64,000 nucleotides of DNA from Intestinimonas sp. (GTDB taxonomy: Bacteria > Bacillota > Clostridia > Oscillospirales > Oscillospiraceae). The position numbers and the translations under genes are program-made. Where the stretch lies: contig JALCSB010000004.1 of the NCBI GenBank assembly GCA_022653075.1, forward strand, positions 62,001-126,000, given 5' to 3'. The number at the start of each line of letters is the position of its first letter. Within the stretch, counting starts at the first letter, position 1. The notes below the pieces were generated by a model, which saw only the letters and a list, made by a program, of their open reading frames with translations, was not told the origin of the DNA and searched no databases. Shown in pieces: positions 1 to 8,020 of the stretch.

Positions 1-454
1 CATGACACAGCGCAATGGCCACTGCATCGGCGGCGTCATCCGGTTTTGGCACGGCGCGCAGCCCCAAAATCCGTTTTGTCATGTCCATGACCTGCCGTTT
101 TTCCGCTTTTCCATACCCCACAACCGCCTGCTTGACCTGGGACGGACTATATTCAAAAATTGGGACCCCGATCCGTTCCGCAGCCGTAAGAATCACACCC
201 CTGGCTTGGGCCACACCGATTCCAGTGGTCACATTTGTATTGAAAAAGAGTTCTTCCACCGCCATGGCCTCCGGACTGAACCGCGTCAGCAGCGTATCCA
301 TATCATCCGCGATCTGAAGCAGCCGGGTCGAAAGCGGCAGACCGGCCGGTGTATTGATGGCCCCGCACTGAATTAGGCGCTGCTGTCCCCGTTCGGACTC
401 CAGAATTCCAAATCCTACAATGGCAAATCCCGGATCTATCCCTAAAATGACCAT
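1..454 (-). CDS. ruvC: Crossover junction endodeoxyribonuclease RuvC (3' end cut by window edge)
   Basis: RuvC resolves Holliday junctions with RuvAB during homologous recombination. Translating the minus strand from the ATG at 454 gives 151 residues running off the window; the family is about 165 residues, so only the extreme C-terminus is missing. Recognisable motifs are the N-terminal GIDPG with the first catalytic Asp, VEELFF with the catalytic Glu near residue 67, the QVKQAVVGYGKAEKRQV segment, and PDDAADAVAIALCH carrying the last acidic residues and His. The start is set by AGGGGGA eight bases upstream. It has its own promoter (484-512) and follows the xerD terminator, so it begins a new transcript, probably ruvCAB outside the window. 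Confidence 0.95.
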   Translation of the reverse strand, partial: MVILGIDPGFAIVGFGILESERGQQRLIQCGAINTPAGLPLSTRLLQIADDMDTLLTRFSPEAMAVEELFFNTNVTTGIGVAQARGVILTAAERIGVPIFEYSPSQVKQAVVGYGKAEKRQVMDMTKRILGLRAVPKPDDAADAVAIALCH

Positions 455-483
455 AAAAGTCCCCCTGTGTCTATACGGAGAAT

Positions 484-512
484 ATTGTACCACGGTACGT
501 ATCCCGGTGCAA
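484..512 (-). promoter_or_regulatory. SigA-type promoter of ruvC
   Basis: On the minus strand TTGCAC (507-512) and TACAAT (484-489) are separated by exactly 17 bases, 30 bases upstream of the ruvC start. Each hexamer differs from consensus in one or two positions. Confidence 0.7.
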
Positions 513-530
513 GTTCGAATCTGAGAACAT

Positions 531-563
531 AAAATTAACCGGACCGCTCCTTGTGCGGTCCGG
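531..563 (-). terminator. Intrinsic terminator after xerD
   Basis: A perfect 9-bp GC-rich stem (539-547 with 555-563, loop 548-554) lies 13 bases past the xerD stop and is followed on the minus strand by the T-rich run TTAATTTTAT. Confidence 0.8.
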
Positions 564-575
564 CATACAGCAACA

Positions 576-1454
576 TCAGGCACGTGGATGCGCTTTTTTA
601 TAAACGTCCTGCAATTTCTGCTTGACAACCTGCGCATAGATCTGGGTTGAGGAGATATCGGCATGGCCCAGCATTTCCTGAATCGAGTGGAGATCCGCGC
701 CGTTTTCCAGCAAATGAGCCGCAAAGGAATGACGCAGGGTATGTGGGGTTATTTCCTTTTGGATGCCCGCTTTCTCCTGATAATACTTAATAATTTTCCA
801 GAATCCCTGGCGTGACATTCTCCGGCCGTTCATATTGACAAACAGGGCGGTTTCCTCCGGAGCGTCTAGAAGCTGTGGGCGCACATCCTTTACATAATCA
901 GAGAGCGCACGCACCGCACCCGGATATAAGGGAATGATGCGCTCCTTTCCCTTCCCCCGACACCGCAGAAAACTGCCGGAGAGGTTCAGGTCTTTCACAT
1001 CCAGATCAATAAGCTCGCTGACCCGAATGCCGGTGGCGTATAGGAGCTCTAGCATGGCGTGGTCCCGGTACCCCTTGGCATCGGTACACTCCGGCTGGTC
1101 TAAAAGCAGTTCCACTTCTTTGCTCGTCAAAATCTGCGGCAGCTTCCGCTCCACCTTGGCCGGCGTTACGTGGCGTGCGGGATTTTCACTCACCGCACCG
1201 CGCGCAATCAGGCAGGTATAAAAGGACTTTATGGAAGCTACGGCACGGGTCACGGTCGCTCGGGATTTGCCACAGACAGCCAGGTATTTTATGTACGCTT
1301 CGATCTCGTTCTGTCCGGCCTGAACCAAGCTGAATTCCTCCTGTTGGGCATACTCGGAGAACTGCCGAATATCGCGCAGATAGGAACTGAGCGTATTGGA
1401 AGAAACCTTTTTTTCCCGGGTGAGGTAATCTTCATATAAACTCAGATAATCCAA
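576..1454 (-). CDS. xerD: Site-specific tyrosine recombinase XerD
   Basis: XerD works with XerC at dif to resolve chromosome dimers at the septum. The 292-residue protein has an N-terminal SAM-like core-binding domain (about 1-90) and a C-terminal catalytic domain. Catalytic residues are visible: Arg in LYATGIRVSEL, His and Arg in HTLRHSFAAHLL, His in LGHADISSTQIYAQV, with the nucleophile Tyr in the last motif. Length fits XerC/XerD (about 295). The start codon is TTG at 1454, preceded by AAGGAGGGAGCAGT. It lies directly downstream of spoIIM, the same neighbourhood as in Bacillus, which favours XerD over XerC or a phage integrase. It is a chromosomal recombinase, unrelated to the serine recombinase near 51 kb. 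Confidence 0.92.
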   Translation of the reverse strand: MDYLSLYEDYLTREKKVSSNTLSSYLRDIRQFSEYAQQEEFSLVQAGQNEIEAYIKYLAVCGKSRATVTRAVASIKSFYTCLIARGAVSENPARHVTPAKVERKLPQILTSKEVELLLDQPECTDAKGYRDHAMLELLYATGIRVSELIDLDVKDLNLSGSFLRCRGKGKERIIPLYPGAVRALSDYVKDVRPQLLDAPEETALFVNMNGRRMSRQGFWKIIKYYQEKAGIQKEITPHTLRHSFAAHLLENGADLHSIQEMLGHADISSTQIYAQVVKQKLQDVYKKAHPRA

Positions 1455-1481
1455 ACTGCTCCCTCCTTAAAACCTCAAATA

Positions 1482-2108
1482 TCAGACAAACAGGCCGGAT
1501 ACGGACCTGATCAGCATAGGAACTCCAAATAACTCCAAGAGCACACACAATGTCAGTGCGCAGGCACATAGCCCACAGCGGGTAAAATAGGCGCGGTCAA
1601 AAGGCAGGACCCGTCTTTCACTTCCAGAAAAACGCCTCAGCAAAACCCGCGCGGCCAGCATCCCCTGCACACCAAGCACAAACAGCGCCGGTACTGATAA
1701 AATACCGGTCAATCCAAACGTCAAAAACGCCAGGAGGCCTCCTTTTATTCCAAACATCTGAATAAAGGCAGAGATAGCAAAGGAAAGTAAAAATCCCCGC
1801 GTGGCAAATAGTACGGGAATTCCAATGAGACCGATTGCGGTAAAGCCCATCAGGACGGTCAGTAGCGGCCAGCGTGCCACGCTCCAGGCTGTTGAAAGCA
1901 CGCCTGGCAGCGGCATCTCCGTAGACTGTGCCGCCGCCAGGTAGCCGCTGACATAGGAGGAAAGGCTGTCTCCTCCGCCACCGCTCACACTCAAAGCCAA
2001 CGCACAGCCCAAAATGCCGCCCAGAGAAAACGCAGCCGCCGTAACCACCAATGCGGGCAGAAGTTCTCCTCCCGGCAAATCCCAGACTCGCACCATCCGC
2101 TTTCTCAC
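1482..2108 (-). CDS. spoIIM: Stage II sporulation protein M-like membrane protein
   Basis: In model sporulators SpoIIM forms the SpoIID-M-P complex that thins septal peptidoglycan and drives engulfment. The 208-residue product has about five hydrophobic segments with short polar loops; a conserved SpoIIM/YkvI-like core covers the FTAIGLIGIPVLFATRGF region and the following GLLAFLTFGLTGIL helix. The chosen GTG start at 2108 is preceded by GAGGTGACGCCT; a TTG at 2141 without a site would add 11 residues. It precedes xerD by 27 bases, as in Bacillus, which supports the name. Sequence similarity alone is modest, so the identification rests partly on context. Confidence 0.75.
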   Translation of the reverse strand: MRKRMVRVWDLPGGELLPALVVTAAAFSLGGILGCALALSVSGGGGDSLSSYVSGYLAAAQSTEMPLPGVLSTAWSVARWPLLTVLMGFTAIGLIGIPVLFATRGFLLSFAISAFIQMFGIKGGLLAFLTFGLTGILSVPALFVLGVQGMLAARVLLRRFSGSERRVLPFDRAYFTRCGLCACALTLCVLLELFGVPMLIRSVSGLFV

Positions 2109-2162
2109 AGGCGTCACCTCACGGTCCAGACTATGAGACAAGCGTGAAAACTATGAGCGGTT

Positions 2163-2963
2163 TTATTGTCCAAGCTCCCGGGATCGCCGGACACAGCGGT
2201 TCATAGCCTCCCGCATCATGGCATCGAATCCCAGATCTTCAAAGGCGGAGAGGGCCGCCATGGTTGTCCCGCCGGGTGAGCAGACCTGCCGGGTCAGTTC
2301 CTCCGGCGTTTTTCCGGACTGTTTAAGCATCTGCGCGGACCCTTCCATCGTCTGCGCGATTAGGCTGGCCGCTACATGCGGGGCAATCCCGGCAGCCAGA
2401 GCCTGCTGCATCATAACGTCCGCCATCCGGAAAAAGAATGCCGGTGTGGAACCATTCACATTCAGGATATCATCCATCTGCGTCTCGTCAATAACCTCCA
2501 CCACACCCGCGGCGGAGAACAGGTCCAAAACGGTCTGGAACAGCACGGGTGGTACTTCCGGCGCTGCGGCCACAGCAGTGGCCCCTCTGCCTACCAGCAG
2601 CGGCGTATTGGGCATGGCGCGCACCAACAGCGTACCGGGCAGGCGTGCCTTCAGCCAACTCACGGAAATGCCCGCAGCGATAGAAACCACACACTTTCCC
2701 TCAGTCAGATCTGCGATTTCCTTTATTACATCGCTGAACATCTGCGGCTTCACCGCAAGCACCACGATATCCGCAGACCGGGCAACCTCTGCGTTGTCCA
2801 AAGTGACGTGTACCCCGCGCAGACGGAAAGGAACCAGCTTTTCTTCATGACGATTTGAGATCCAAATCTGTTCCGGAGCCGCAGCGCCACAGTCTAACAC
2901 GCCGTTCAAAATTGCGGAGGCCATATTGCCCGCGCCTATAAATCCAAGTTTGAGAGATGCCAT
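2163..2963 (-). CDS. proC: Pyrroline-5-carboxylate reductase
   Basis: ProC performs the last step of proline synthesis, reducing pyrroline-5-carboxylate with NAD(P)H. The 266-residue protein starts with the Rossmann motif GFIGAGNMASAI, then VLAVKPQ at about residue 70, MPNTPLLVGRGATAV near 118, VNGSTPAFFF near 165 and the C-terminal signature TRQVCSPGGTTMAALSAFED. Length and motif order are normal for the family. No other proline gene (proA/proB) is in the window. spoIIM follows 54 bases after its stop. Confidence 0.95.
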   Translation of the reverse strand: MASLKLGFIGAGNMASAILNGVLDCGAAAPEQIWISNRHEEKLVPFRLRGVHVTLDNAEVARSADIVVLAVKPQMFSDVIKEIADLTEGKCVVSIAAGISVSWLKARLPGTLLVRAMPNTPLLVGRGATAVAAAPEVPPVLFQTVLDLFSAAGVVEVIDETQMDDILNVNGSTPAFFFRMADVMMQQALAAGIAPHVAASLIAQTMEGSAQMLKQSGKTPEELTRQVCSPGGTTMAALSAFEDLGFDAMMREAMNRCVRRSRELGQ

Positions 2964-3289
2964 GATTTGTTTCTTCCCTTCTATATTTCGGTCCAGCGTA
3001 AACTTACGCCAGCGGGCCGGAAAAAAGCGTAAGCTTACTATATGCTAAGCGATTTGAATATGCAAGGAATTCAGGAAACTTTTTTCACTTTTGTTTATTA
3101 TGCCTCTTATTTATGTAAACTTATTTATGTAAACTTGAAAACAGGCCAAAGAGGATATCCATCTGGTGGTGCCCCCTTTGGCCTGTTACTTTCGCGGATA
3201 TAGTATATTTCATGCGATCAGCATGCCATATCTAGAGTATTCCGCTTATTATACTGTCTGTATTCCAGCCTTTTGATTACGTTCTGTAT
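2964..3289. other. Gene-free stretch between scfB and proC
   Basis: 326 bases without a credible ORF. It holds a tandem 14-bp direct repeat TTATTTATGTAAAC (3107-3120 and 3121-3134), the scfB terminator (3140-3187) and AT-rich sequence that presumably includes the proC promoter. No further structure was recognised. Confidence 0.6.
3128..3187 (-). terminator. Intrinsic terminator after scfB
   Basis: A perfect 12-bp stem AACAGGCCAAAG (3140-3151) with CTTTGGCCTGTT (3176-3187) and a 24-base loop; the minus-strand continuation begins TTTTCAAGTTT. Confidence 0.75.
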
Positions 3290-4651
3290 TCATTCGGCTA
3301 AACCGACGCGCAATGCCTTAAGCGCAATGGCGCACTCAAGCCTTTTGCGCTCCATTTCACAGCCCGTTTGATTAGGCTTCCTTATATCACCGTTGACAAG
3401 AAGATTGGATGCGCTGCATCCACCGCTGCAATAAAAGCGTGCCCAGCAGTCTTTACACGCCTCACGAGTATAGATGTTTAGGCAGGAGAAACGGTGAGAA
3501 ATCGCCATGTCAAACGTTCCATCATAAAGGCTCCCCATTCTATACTCAGAATTGCCCACAAACTGATGGCAGGGGTAGATATCACCCTCCGGCGTAATGG
3601 CCACATACTCGCAGCCGGCTCCGCATCCGCGCAGGCGCTTAATCACGCAAGGACCCTGCGCAAGGTCTACGTTAAAATGGAAGAAGTTGACGTCCTTCCG
3701 GTCTCGCAGTTTCTGTGCCAGAATTTCATACTGCTCCAGAACGGCCGGCAGGTCCTCCGGTTTCAGTGCATAATCGCAGCTCTCCTCCCCGACCACAGGC
3801 TCCACGGAGACACTGTGAAAACCTTGGTCTGCCATGTGCATCACATCTTCGGCAAAGTCCAGATTATAGTGGGTAAAGGTGCCGCGGAGATAGTAATCCT
3901 TCGTACCCCGACCGGCCACCAGCTTTTGAAACTTCGGCATGATGATATCATAGCTGCCCTTGCCGCCCACTGTTTTGCGCAGCCGGTCGTTGACCTCCGG
4001 ACGGCCATCCAGAGACAGTACGACGTTGGACATCTCGCGATTAATGTAGTCAATGTTCTCATCGTTGAGCAGGACACCGTTTGTGGTAATAGTGAAGCGA
4101 AAGTTTTTCCCAGCCTTTTCTTCAATCGAGCGGGCATAGTCCACAGTGGCCTTCACGGTGTCCATGGCCATTAGCGGCTCACCGCCGAAGAAATCCACTT
4201 CAATATTTCGGCGATTTCCGGAACGTTCAATCACGAAGTCAATCGCACGCTTTGCCGTTTCAATATCCATGATTTTGCGCCCGGTTCCAAAATCTCCGGT
4301 GGAGGCAAAGCAATAGCGGCAACGAAGATTACAGTCATGGGACACATGCAGACAGAGCGCCTTGACGGGTGCGGATTGCTGAAGCGCCGTTGCCGCATCG
4401 GGGTCAATATAATTGTCCTCTTCAAATAGAAGGCCGTTATCAGCCAGCTGCCGCAGTTCCCGCCAGCCCTCTTCCACAGCGTCCGCCGAATACCGAGGCA
4501 GGCGGTCGGCGATGGATTTGGGGCAGTGCTCCTGCATGGGTGGTTCCACCATGGGGAGCAATTCGTAGGTGAGATCGTCCAGTACATGTACAGCGCCGCT
4601 GTTTACATCCACGGCCAGTTTGACACCCAATGCGGTAAAGGTATGTACCAT
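3290..4651 (-). CDS. scfB: Radical SAM SCIFF-peptide maturase (thioether cross-link forming)
   Basis: Known members of this family bind SAM and iron-sulfur clusters and join Cys thiols to alpha-carbons in the SCIFF precursor peptide. The 453-residue protein has an N-terminal peptide-recognition part (about 1-90), a radical SAM domain with CNLRCRYC (CxxxCxxC) near residue 107, FFGGEPL near 154, and a C-terminal SPASM region with many Cys (about 340-430: CGAGCEYV, PCHQF, CKDC, CSGGCSAS). Its substrate gene scfA lies 78 bases upstream on the same strand, which makes the assignment firm. An intrinsic hairpin between them probably lowers maturase relative to peptide. Confidence 0.96.
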   Translation of the reverse strand: MVHTFTALGVKLAVDVNSGAVHVLDDLTYELLPMVEPPMQEHCPKSIADRLPRYSADAVEEGWRELRQLADNGLLFEEDNYIDPDAATALQQSAPVKALCLHVSHDCNLRCRYCFASTGDFGTGRKIMDIETAKRAIDFVIERSGNRRNIEVDFFGGEPLMAMDTVKATVDYARSIEEKAGKNFRFTITTNGVLLNDENIDYINREMSNVVLSLDGRPEVNDRLRKTVGGKGSYDIIMPKFQKLVAGRGTKDYYLRGTFTHYNLDFAEDVMHMADQGFHSVSVEPVVGEESCDYALKPEDLPAVLEQYEILAQKLRDRKDVNFFHFNVDLAQGPCVIKRLRGCGAGCEYVAITPEGDIYPCHQFVGNSEYRMGSLYDGTFDMAISHRFSCLNIYTREACKDCWARFYCSGGCSASNLLVNGDIRKPNQTGCEMERKRLECAIALKALRVGLAE

Positions 4652-4685
4652 AATCTTATTTCCATCCTCTTTCTCTCATCGCATG

Positions 4686-4713
4686 GAAAACGGGTGGGGT
4701 CTCCCCCACCCGT
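4686..4713 (-). terminator. Partial terminator/attenuator between scfA and scfB
   Basis: Perfect 9-bp stem ACGGGTGGG (4690-4698) with CCCACCCGT (4705-4713), 6-base loop, followed on the minus strand by TTTTCC. It sits in the 78-base gap between the SCIFF stop and the maturase start, so it would let most transcripts end after the small peptide gene. Confidence 0.75.
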
Positions 4714-4729
4714 CCCTGTGCGGCAAAGA

Positions 4730-4873
4730 TTATTTATTATTTTCGCACTTCTGATTGGCAACGGTGCAAGAGGTCTTGCAAGCGGACTGGCAGGAAGTCT
4801 GGCATTCTCCGCAACCGCCATGCGCAGCGCTGGCCTTCAGAGTAGCGCCGTTGAGCGTTTTAATATGAGTCAT
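4730..4873 (-). CDS. scfA: SCIFF peptide precursor (six Cys in forty-five)
   Basis: A 47-residue ribosomal peptide precursor. The translation begins MTHIKTLNGATLKAS and carries six Cys at residues 21, 24, 28, 32, 36 and 43 in the spacing C-x2-C-x3-C-x3-C-x3-C-x6-C, the hallmark of SCIFF. The partner maturase is scfB immediately downstream. The biological role of mature SCIFF is not established; it is nearly universal in Clostridia. The start is fixed by GGAGGGG seven bases upstream. A SigA-type promoter lies directly in front. The gene is too short for common ORF callers. Confidence 0.96.
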   Translation of the reverse strand: MTHIKTLNGATLKASAAHGGCGECQTSCQSACKTSCTVANQKCENNK

Positions 4874-4912
4874 TGAGTTTCCCCTCCAATACTAATCCTA
4901 AGAGTTGGGGAT

Positions 4913-4941
4913 AGTATAGCACGTTTTAAGACAAGATTCAA
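4913..4941 (-). promoter_or_regulatory. SigA-type promoter of scfA
   Basis: TTGAAT (4936-4941) and TATACT (4913-4918) on the minus strand, 17-base spacer, 40 bases upstream of the SCIFF start and abutting the stop of the upstream membrane protein gene. Confidence 0.7.
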
Positions 4942-5358
4942 TCATTTTTTATGGCGCTTTTTCTTTGGACGCGCTCCCAGTAGTCCGGAAATCGCACCGC
5001 CGCCTAACGCACCACACAGTAGCCCTGCTCCTCCGTTTTCAATGGAAGTATTGTGTAAAAGCAGTACACCCACTGTAAGCAGCAGGAGAAAAAGCACGGC
5101 GCCGGCAGCCAGTCCCGCAAGAAGCGGCCCTGACCCGCAGCGGCGTACTGCAACACCGCCGCCTATCAGTCCGCCCAATGCGCATCCAATCACGGTATAC
5201 TGCCCCATAAGCCGTTCGGGAATCCAGCCGTTGCAAATCCCGATTGAGCATAGAAACAGGACCGCTATGCAGACAGCCAGCGAAATGACTCCTCCCAGCA
5301 GTACCCCAGTCGTCATCCGCATCAGCCTAACTCCCTGGTCCTCCTCTGTTTTGCGCAT
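4942..5358 (-). CDS. TIGR04086-like small membrane protein
   Basis: Unknown function. The 138-residue protein has four predicted membrane helices (about 15-38, 50-70, 77-101 and 110-128), Gly-rich turns such as GCALGGLIGGGVAV, and a very basic C-terminal tail PKKKRHKK. It sits between yajC and scfA, the usual place for the TIGR04086 putative membrane family in Clostridia; I use the name from that context and from the helix/Gly pattern. Start at 5358 is preceded by AAGGAGGGTG. Confidence 0.75.
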   Translation of the reverse strand: MRKTEEDQGVRLMRMTTGVLLGGVISLAVCIAVLFLCSIGICNGWIPERLMGQYTVIGCALGGLIGGGVAVRRCGSGPLLAGLAAGAVLFLLLLTVGVLLLHNTSIENGGAGLLCGALGGGAISGLLGARPKKKRHKK

Positions 5359-5422
5359 AAAGACACCCTCCTTGCAGCAGCTTTGTACAGCCTATGCAAC
5401 GAGGGTGCCCATCATTCCCGAT

Positions 5423-5707
5423 TCAGTTGGCCCGCTCCATGGTCTGCATGCCCTTGGTGGAAATCGCCCACTTGGCAAGCTCGACACGGACCCGGTCGGC
5501 TCCGGTCTCAATCACGATACTCTCATCCTTTACCGCGCAGACGGTACCGACAACGCCTCCAATGGTTGTAACCTCATCACCGGGCTTCAGAGAACCGCGC
5601 ATCTCACTGAGTTCCTTTTTCTTCTTGTTTTCAGGACGAATCAGCATAAAATAAAATACTGCGGCCATAAGTGCCAGAGGCAGAACCAGCGAAACAATAT
5701 TATCCAA
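5423..5707 (-). CDS. yajC: Preprotein translocase subunit YajC
   Basis: YajC is a small single-pass membrane partner of SecDF/SecYEG. The 94-residue product has one N-terminal helix (about 5-20, VLPLALMAAVFYFMLIRP) followed by the conserved RPENKKKKE and a soluble domain with LKPGDEVTTIGGVVGTV. The likely start is TTG at 5707 with GGAGGG eight bases ahead; an in-frame TTG at 5722 would overlap that site. It has its own promoter at 5764-5793. tgt lies upstream as in many bacteria (queA-tgt-yajC order). Confidence 0.93.
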   Translation of the reverse strand: MDNIVSLVLPLALMAAVFYFMLIRPENKKKKELSEMRGSLKPGDEVTTIGGVVGTVCAVKDESIVIETGADRVRVELAKWAISTKGMQTMERAN

Positions 5708-5763
5708 AGTGTTTCCCTCCAAATGTTGGTTTCAGCGATTTTGCTGACTGTGGCAATAAAATT

Positions 5764-5793
5764 ATTATACCGTAGGAGATACGGGTTTGACAA
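5764..5793 (-). promoter_or_regulatory. SigA-type promoter of yajC
   Basis: TTGTCA (5788-5793) and a perfect TATAAT (5764-5769) with an 18-base spacer on the minus strand, about 57 bases before the yajC start. Confidence 0.7.
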
Positions 5794-5812
5794 GCCTTTT
5801 CCGCATAAAGTT

Positions 5813-6943
5813 TCAGGCGCGGCGTTCCAGACGTTCGCTCCAGGTACGCCGGAACGTCTCATATGCCCCGGCATCCAGCGCCTGGCGGATGCGTGCCATC
5901 AGTTCGTTATAAAACCACAGGTTATGCATTACCGCCAGCCGCATGGCCAGCATCTCCCCCGCCGTAAATAAATGGCGGAGGTAGGCCCGTGAAAAAGAAC
6001 GGCAGGTAGGGCAGCCGCAGTCCGGGTCGATGGGACATGGGTCGGTCTTATATTTTTCATTTTTGATATTAACCGTACCCCTCCAGGTGAAGAGTTTGCC
6101 ATGTCTGGCGTTGCGGGCAGGCATCACGCAGTCGAAAAAGTCCACACCGCGGGCCACGCTTTCGATGATATTGGACGGCGTGCCCACACCCATCAGATAC
6201 CGCGGCTTATCCTTCGGCATACACGGCTCCACCGCGTCTATGATATCATACATGACCTGAGTCTCTTCCCCCACCGCCAAGCCGCCGATAGCGTAACCAT
6301 CGCAGTCGAGCGACGCGATTTCCTGCATATGCCAGCGGCGCAGATCAGGATAAGTTCCGCCCTGATTAATTCCAAACAGCATCTGCTGCCGATTCACCGT
6401 ATCCGGCAGTGCGTTCAGACGGTCGTGCTCCATCTTGCACCGGGCCAGCCAGCGGAGCGTACGCTCGCAGGAGGGCTTTACATATTCGTAAGGTGCGGGA
6501 TTCTCCACGCACTCATCGAATGCCATCGCCACATCCGATCCCAGATTGGACTGGATACGCATACTCTCCTCCGGCCCCATAAAAATACGCTTGCCGTCGA
6601 TATGGGAGGCAAAAGTAACCCCCTCCTCCGTAATCTTTCGCAGTCCGGCCAAGGAAAATACCTGAAATCCGCCGCTGTCGGTCAAAATCGGACCATCCCA
6701 GCCCATAAAGCGGTGAAGTCCGCCCAGGGTGCGCACCACGTCGTCACCGGGCCTTAAATGGAGGTGATAGGTATTAGAGAGCTCGATCTGGCAGCCCAGC
6801 GTGCGCAGATCATGCGCGGAGACCGCCCCCTTAATGGCGCCCTGCGTGCCGACATTCATAAAGACGGGCGTCTGTACCGCGCCGTGTGCGCAGGTAAATC
6901 TACCGCGCCGGGCCCGCCCGTCTGTTTTAATCACTTCAAACAT
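5813..6943 (-). CDS. tgt: tRNA-guanine(34) transglycosylase
   Basis: Tgt exchanges guanine 34 for preQ1 in tRNAs with GUN anticodons, the entry step to queuosine. The 376-residue protein shows LTDSGGFQVFSL near residue 90 (with a catalytic Asp), FDECVENPAPYEY near 145, GGLAVGEE near 224, the second catalytic Asp in GVDFFDCVMPARNARHG, and the zinc site CGCPTC...H at about 310-340. Length is normal. It follows queA by 21 bases, an operon arrangement that supports both names. The queT transporter with a structured leader at 24.8-25.5 kb probably supplies precursor. Confidence 0.97.
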   Translation of the reverse strand: MFEVIKTDGRARRGRFTCAHGAVQTPVFMNVGTQGAIKGAVSAHDLRTLGCQIELSNTYHLHLRPGDDVVRTLGGLHRFMGWDGPILTDSGGFQVFSLAGLRKITEEGVTFASHIDGKRIFMGPEESMRIQSNLGSDVAMAFDECVENPAPYEYVKPSCERTLRWLARCKMEHDRLNALPDTVNRQQMLFGINQGGTYPDLRRWHMQEIASLDCDGYAIGGLAVGEETQVMYDIIDAVEPCMPKDKPRYLMGVGTPSNIIESVARGVDFFDCVMPARNARHGKLFTWRGTVNIKNEKYKTDPCPIDPDCGCPTCRSFSRAYLRHLFTAGEMLAMRLAVMHNLWFYNELMARIRQALDAGAYETFRRTWSERLERRA

Positions 6944-6964
6944 AAACGGCCTCTACCACCCCAC

Positions 6965-7990
6965 TCAATAAATAAACATCGCGTCGCCAAAGGAGAAAAA
7001 ACGATACCGCCGCTCCACAGCTTCCTGGTAGGCCGCCAGGATATGCTCTCTGCCCGCCAGAGCCGACACCAGCATAATGAGCGTGGACTCGGGCAGATGA
7101 AAGTTGGTAACGAGACAATCCAGAACTTTGAAACGATAACCGGGGTAGATGAAAATATCGGTCCAGCCGGCGCTCTCCTTCAGTGTGCCGTCCTCCGCCG
7201 CCCACGCCTCCAGAGTCCGGCAGGACGTAGTACCCACACAGACCACACGCCCGCCGGAGGCGCGGGTATGGTTGATCGTCTCCGCCGTCTCAGCCGGAAT
7301 CATGCAATATTCGCTGTGCATCTCATGGTCGGTAATCTCTTCCTCCTTTACCGGGCGGAAAGTACCCAGTCCCACATGCAGCGTCACATAGCAGACCGCT
7401 ACGCCCATATCCGCAATTTTAGCCAGCAGCTCCTTGGTGAAGTGAAGCCCCGCAGTAGGCGCAGCGGCAGAACCAAGTTCACGGGAGTAGACCGTCTGAT
7501 AGCGCTCCTGATCTGTAAGCTCCTGTTTAATATAAGGGGGCAGCGGCATCTTTCCCAGCCGCTCCAAAAGCTCCAGGAAAATTCCCTCATAGTTGAAGCG
7601 GATTAGACGGTTGCCCCCTTCCAGCGTCTCCAGCACCTCAGCGGTCAGCTGACCTTCCCCAAAAGAAAGCCGGGCGCCCGGCCGCACCTTGCGTCCGGGA
7701 CGGACCAGGCACTCCCACACCTTGTCTCCGCGGTCAATCAGAAGCAACACCTCAACCGCTCCGCCGGTGGGTACTCTGTGCCCGATCAGGCGGGCGGGCA
7801 AAACGCGTGAGTCATTGAGCACCAGGCAGTCGCCGGGCTTCAAAAAGGACGGCAGATCGTAAAAATGATGATGTCCGGTCTCCCCTGTTTTTTTATTCAG
7901 CGTAAGCAAACGCGAAGCGTCCCGCCGATCCAGCGGAGTCTGCGCAATCAGTTCCTGGGGTAGATAAAAATTAAAGTCTTCGGTCTTCAT
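6965..7990 (-). CDS. queA: S-adenosylmethionine:tRNA ribosyltransferase-isomerase
   Basis: QueA transfers and rearranges the ribosyl part of SAM onto preQ1-tRNA to give epoxyqueuosine. The 341 residues begin [18 protein letters not shown] and include [25 protein letters not shown] near 58, YQTVYS near 165, [10 protein letters not shown] near 176, [13 protein letters not shown] near 202 and NFHLPEST...LVSALAG near the C-terminus, all family signatures. It precedes tgt in one operon. Confidence 0.97.
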   Translation of the reverse strand: MKTEDFNFYLPQELIAQTPLDRRDASRLLTLNKKTGETGHHHFYDLPSFLKPGDCLVLNDSRVLPARLIGHRVPTGGAVEVLLLIDRGDKVWECLVRPGRKVRPGARLSFGEGQLTAEVLETLEGGNRLIRFNYEGIFLELLERLGKMPLPPYIKQELTDQERYQTVYSRELGSAAAPTAGLHFTKELLAKIADMGVAVCYVTLHVGLGTFRPVKEEEITDHEMHSEYCMIPAETAETINHTRASGGRVVCVGTTSCRTLEAWAAEDGTLKESAGWTDIFIYPGYRFKVLDCLVTNFHLPESTLIMLVSALAGREHILAAYQEAVERRYRFFSFGDAMFIY

Positions 7991-8020
7991 AAAATGGATT
8001 TTCCCTGCTTTCCGTTATTT

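Noticed and set aside
576-1454. XerD as the recombinase acting on the spoVAD element
   Set aside because: It is a standard chromosomal tyrosine recombinase in its usual spoIIM neighbourhood; the element ends lack a dif-like 28-bp site and fit a serine recombinase.
5042-5971. 309-residue plus-strand ORF over yajC and tgt
   Set aside because: Overlaps three well-supported genes on the other strand and has a low-complexity, Pro/Ser/Arg-rich translation.
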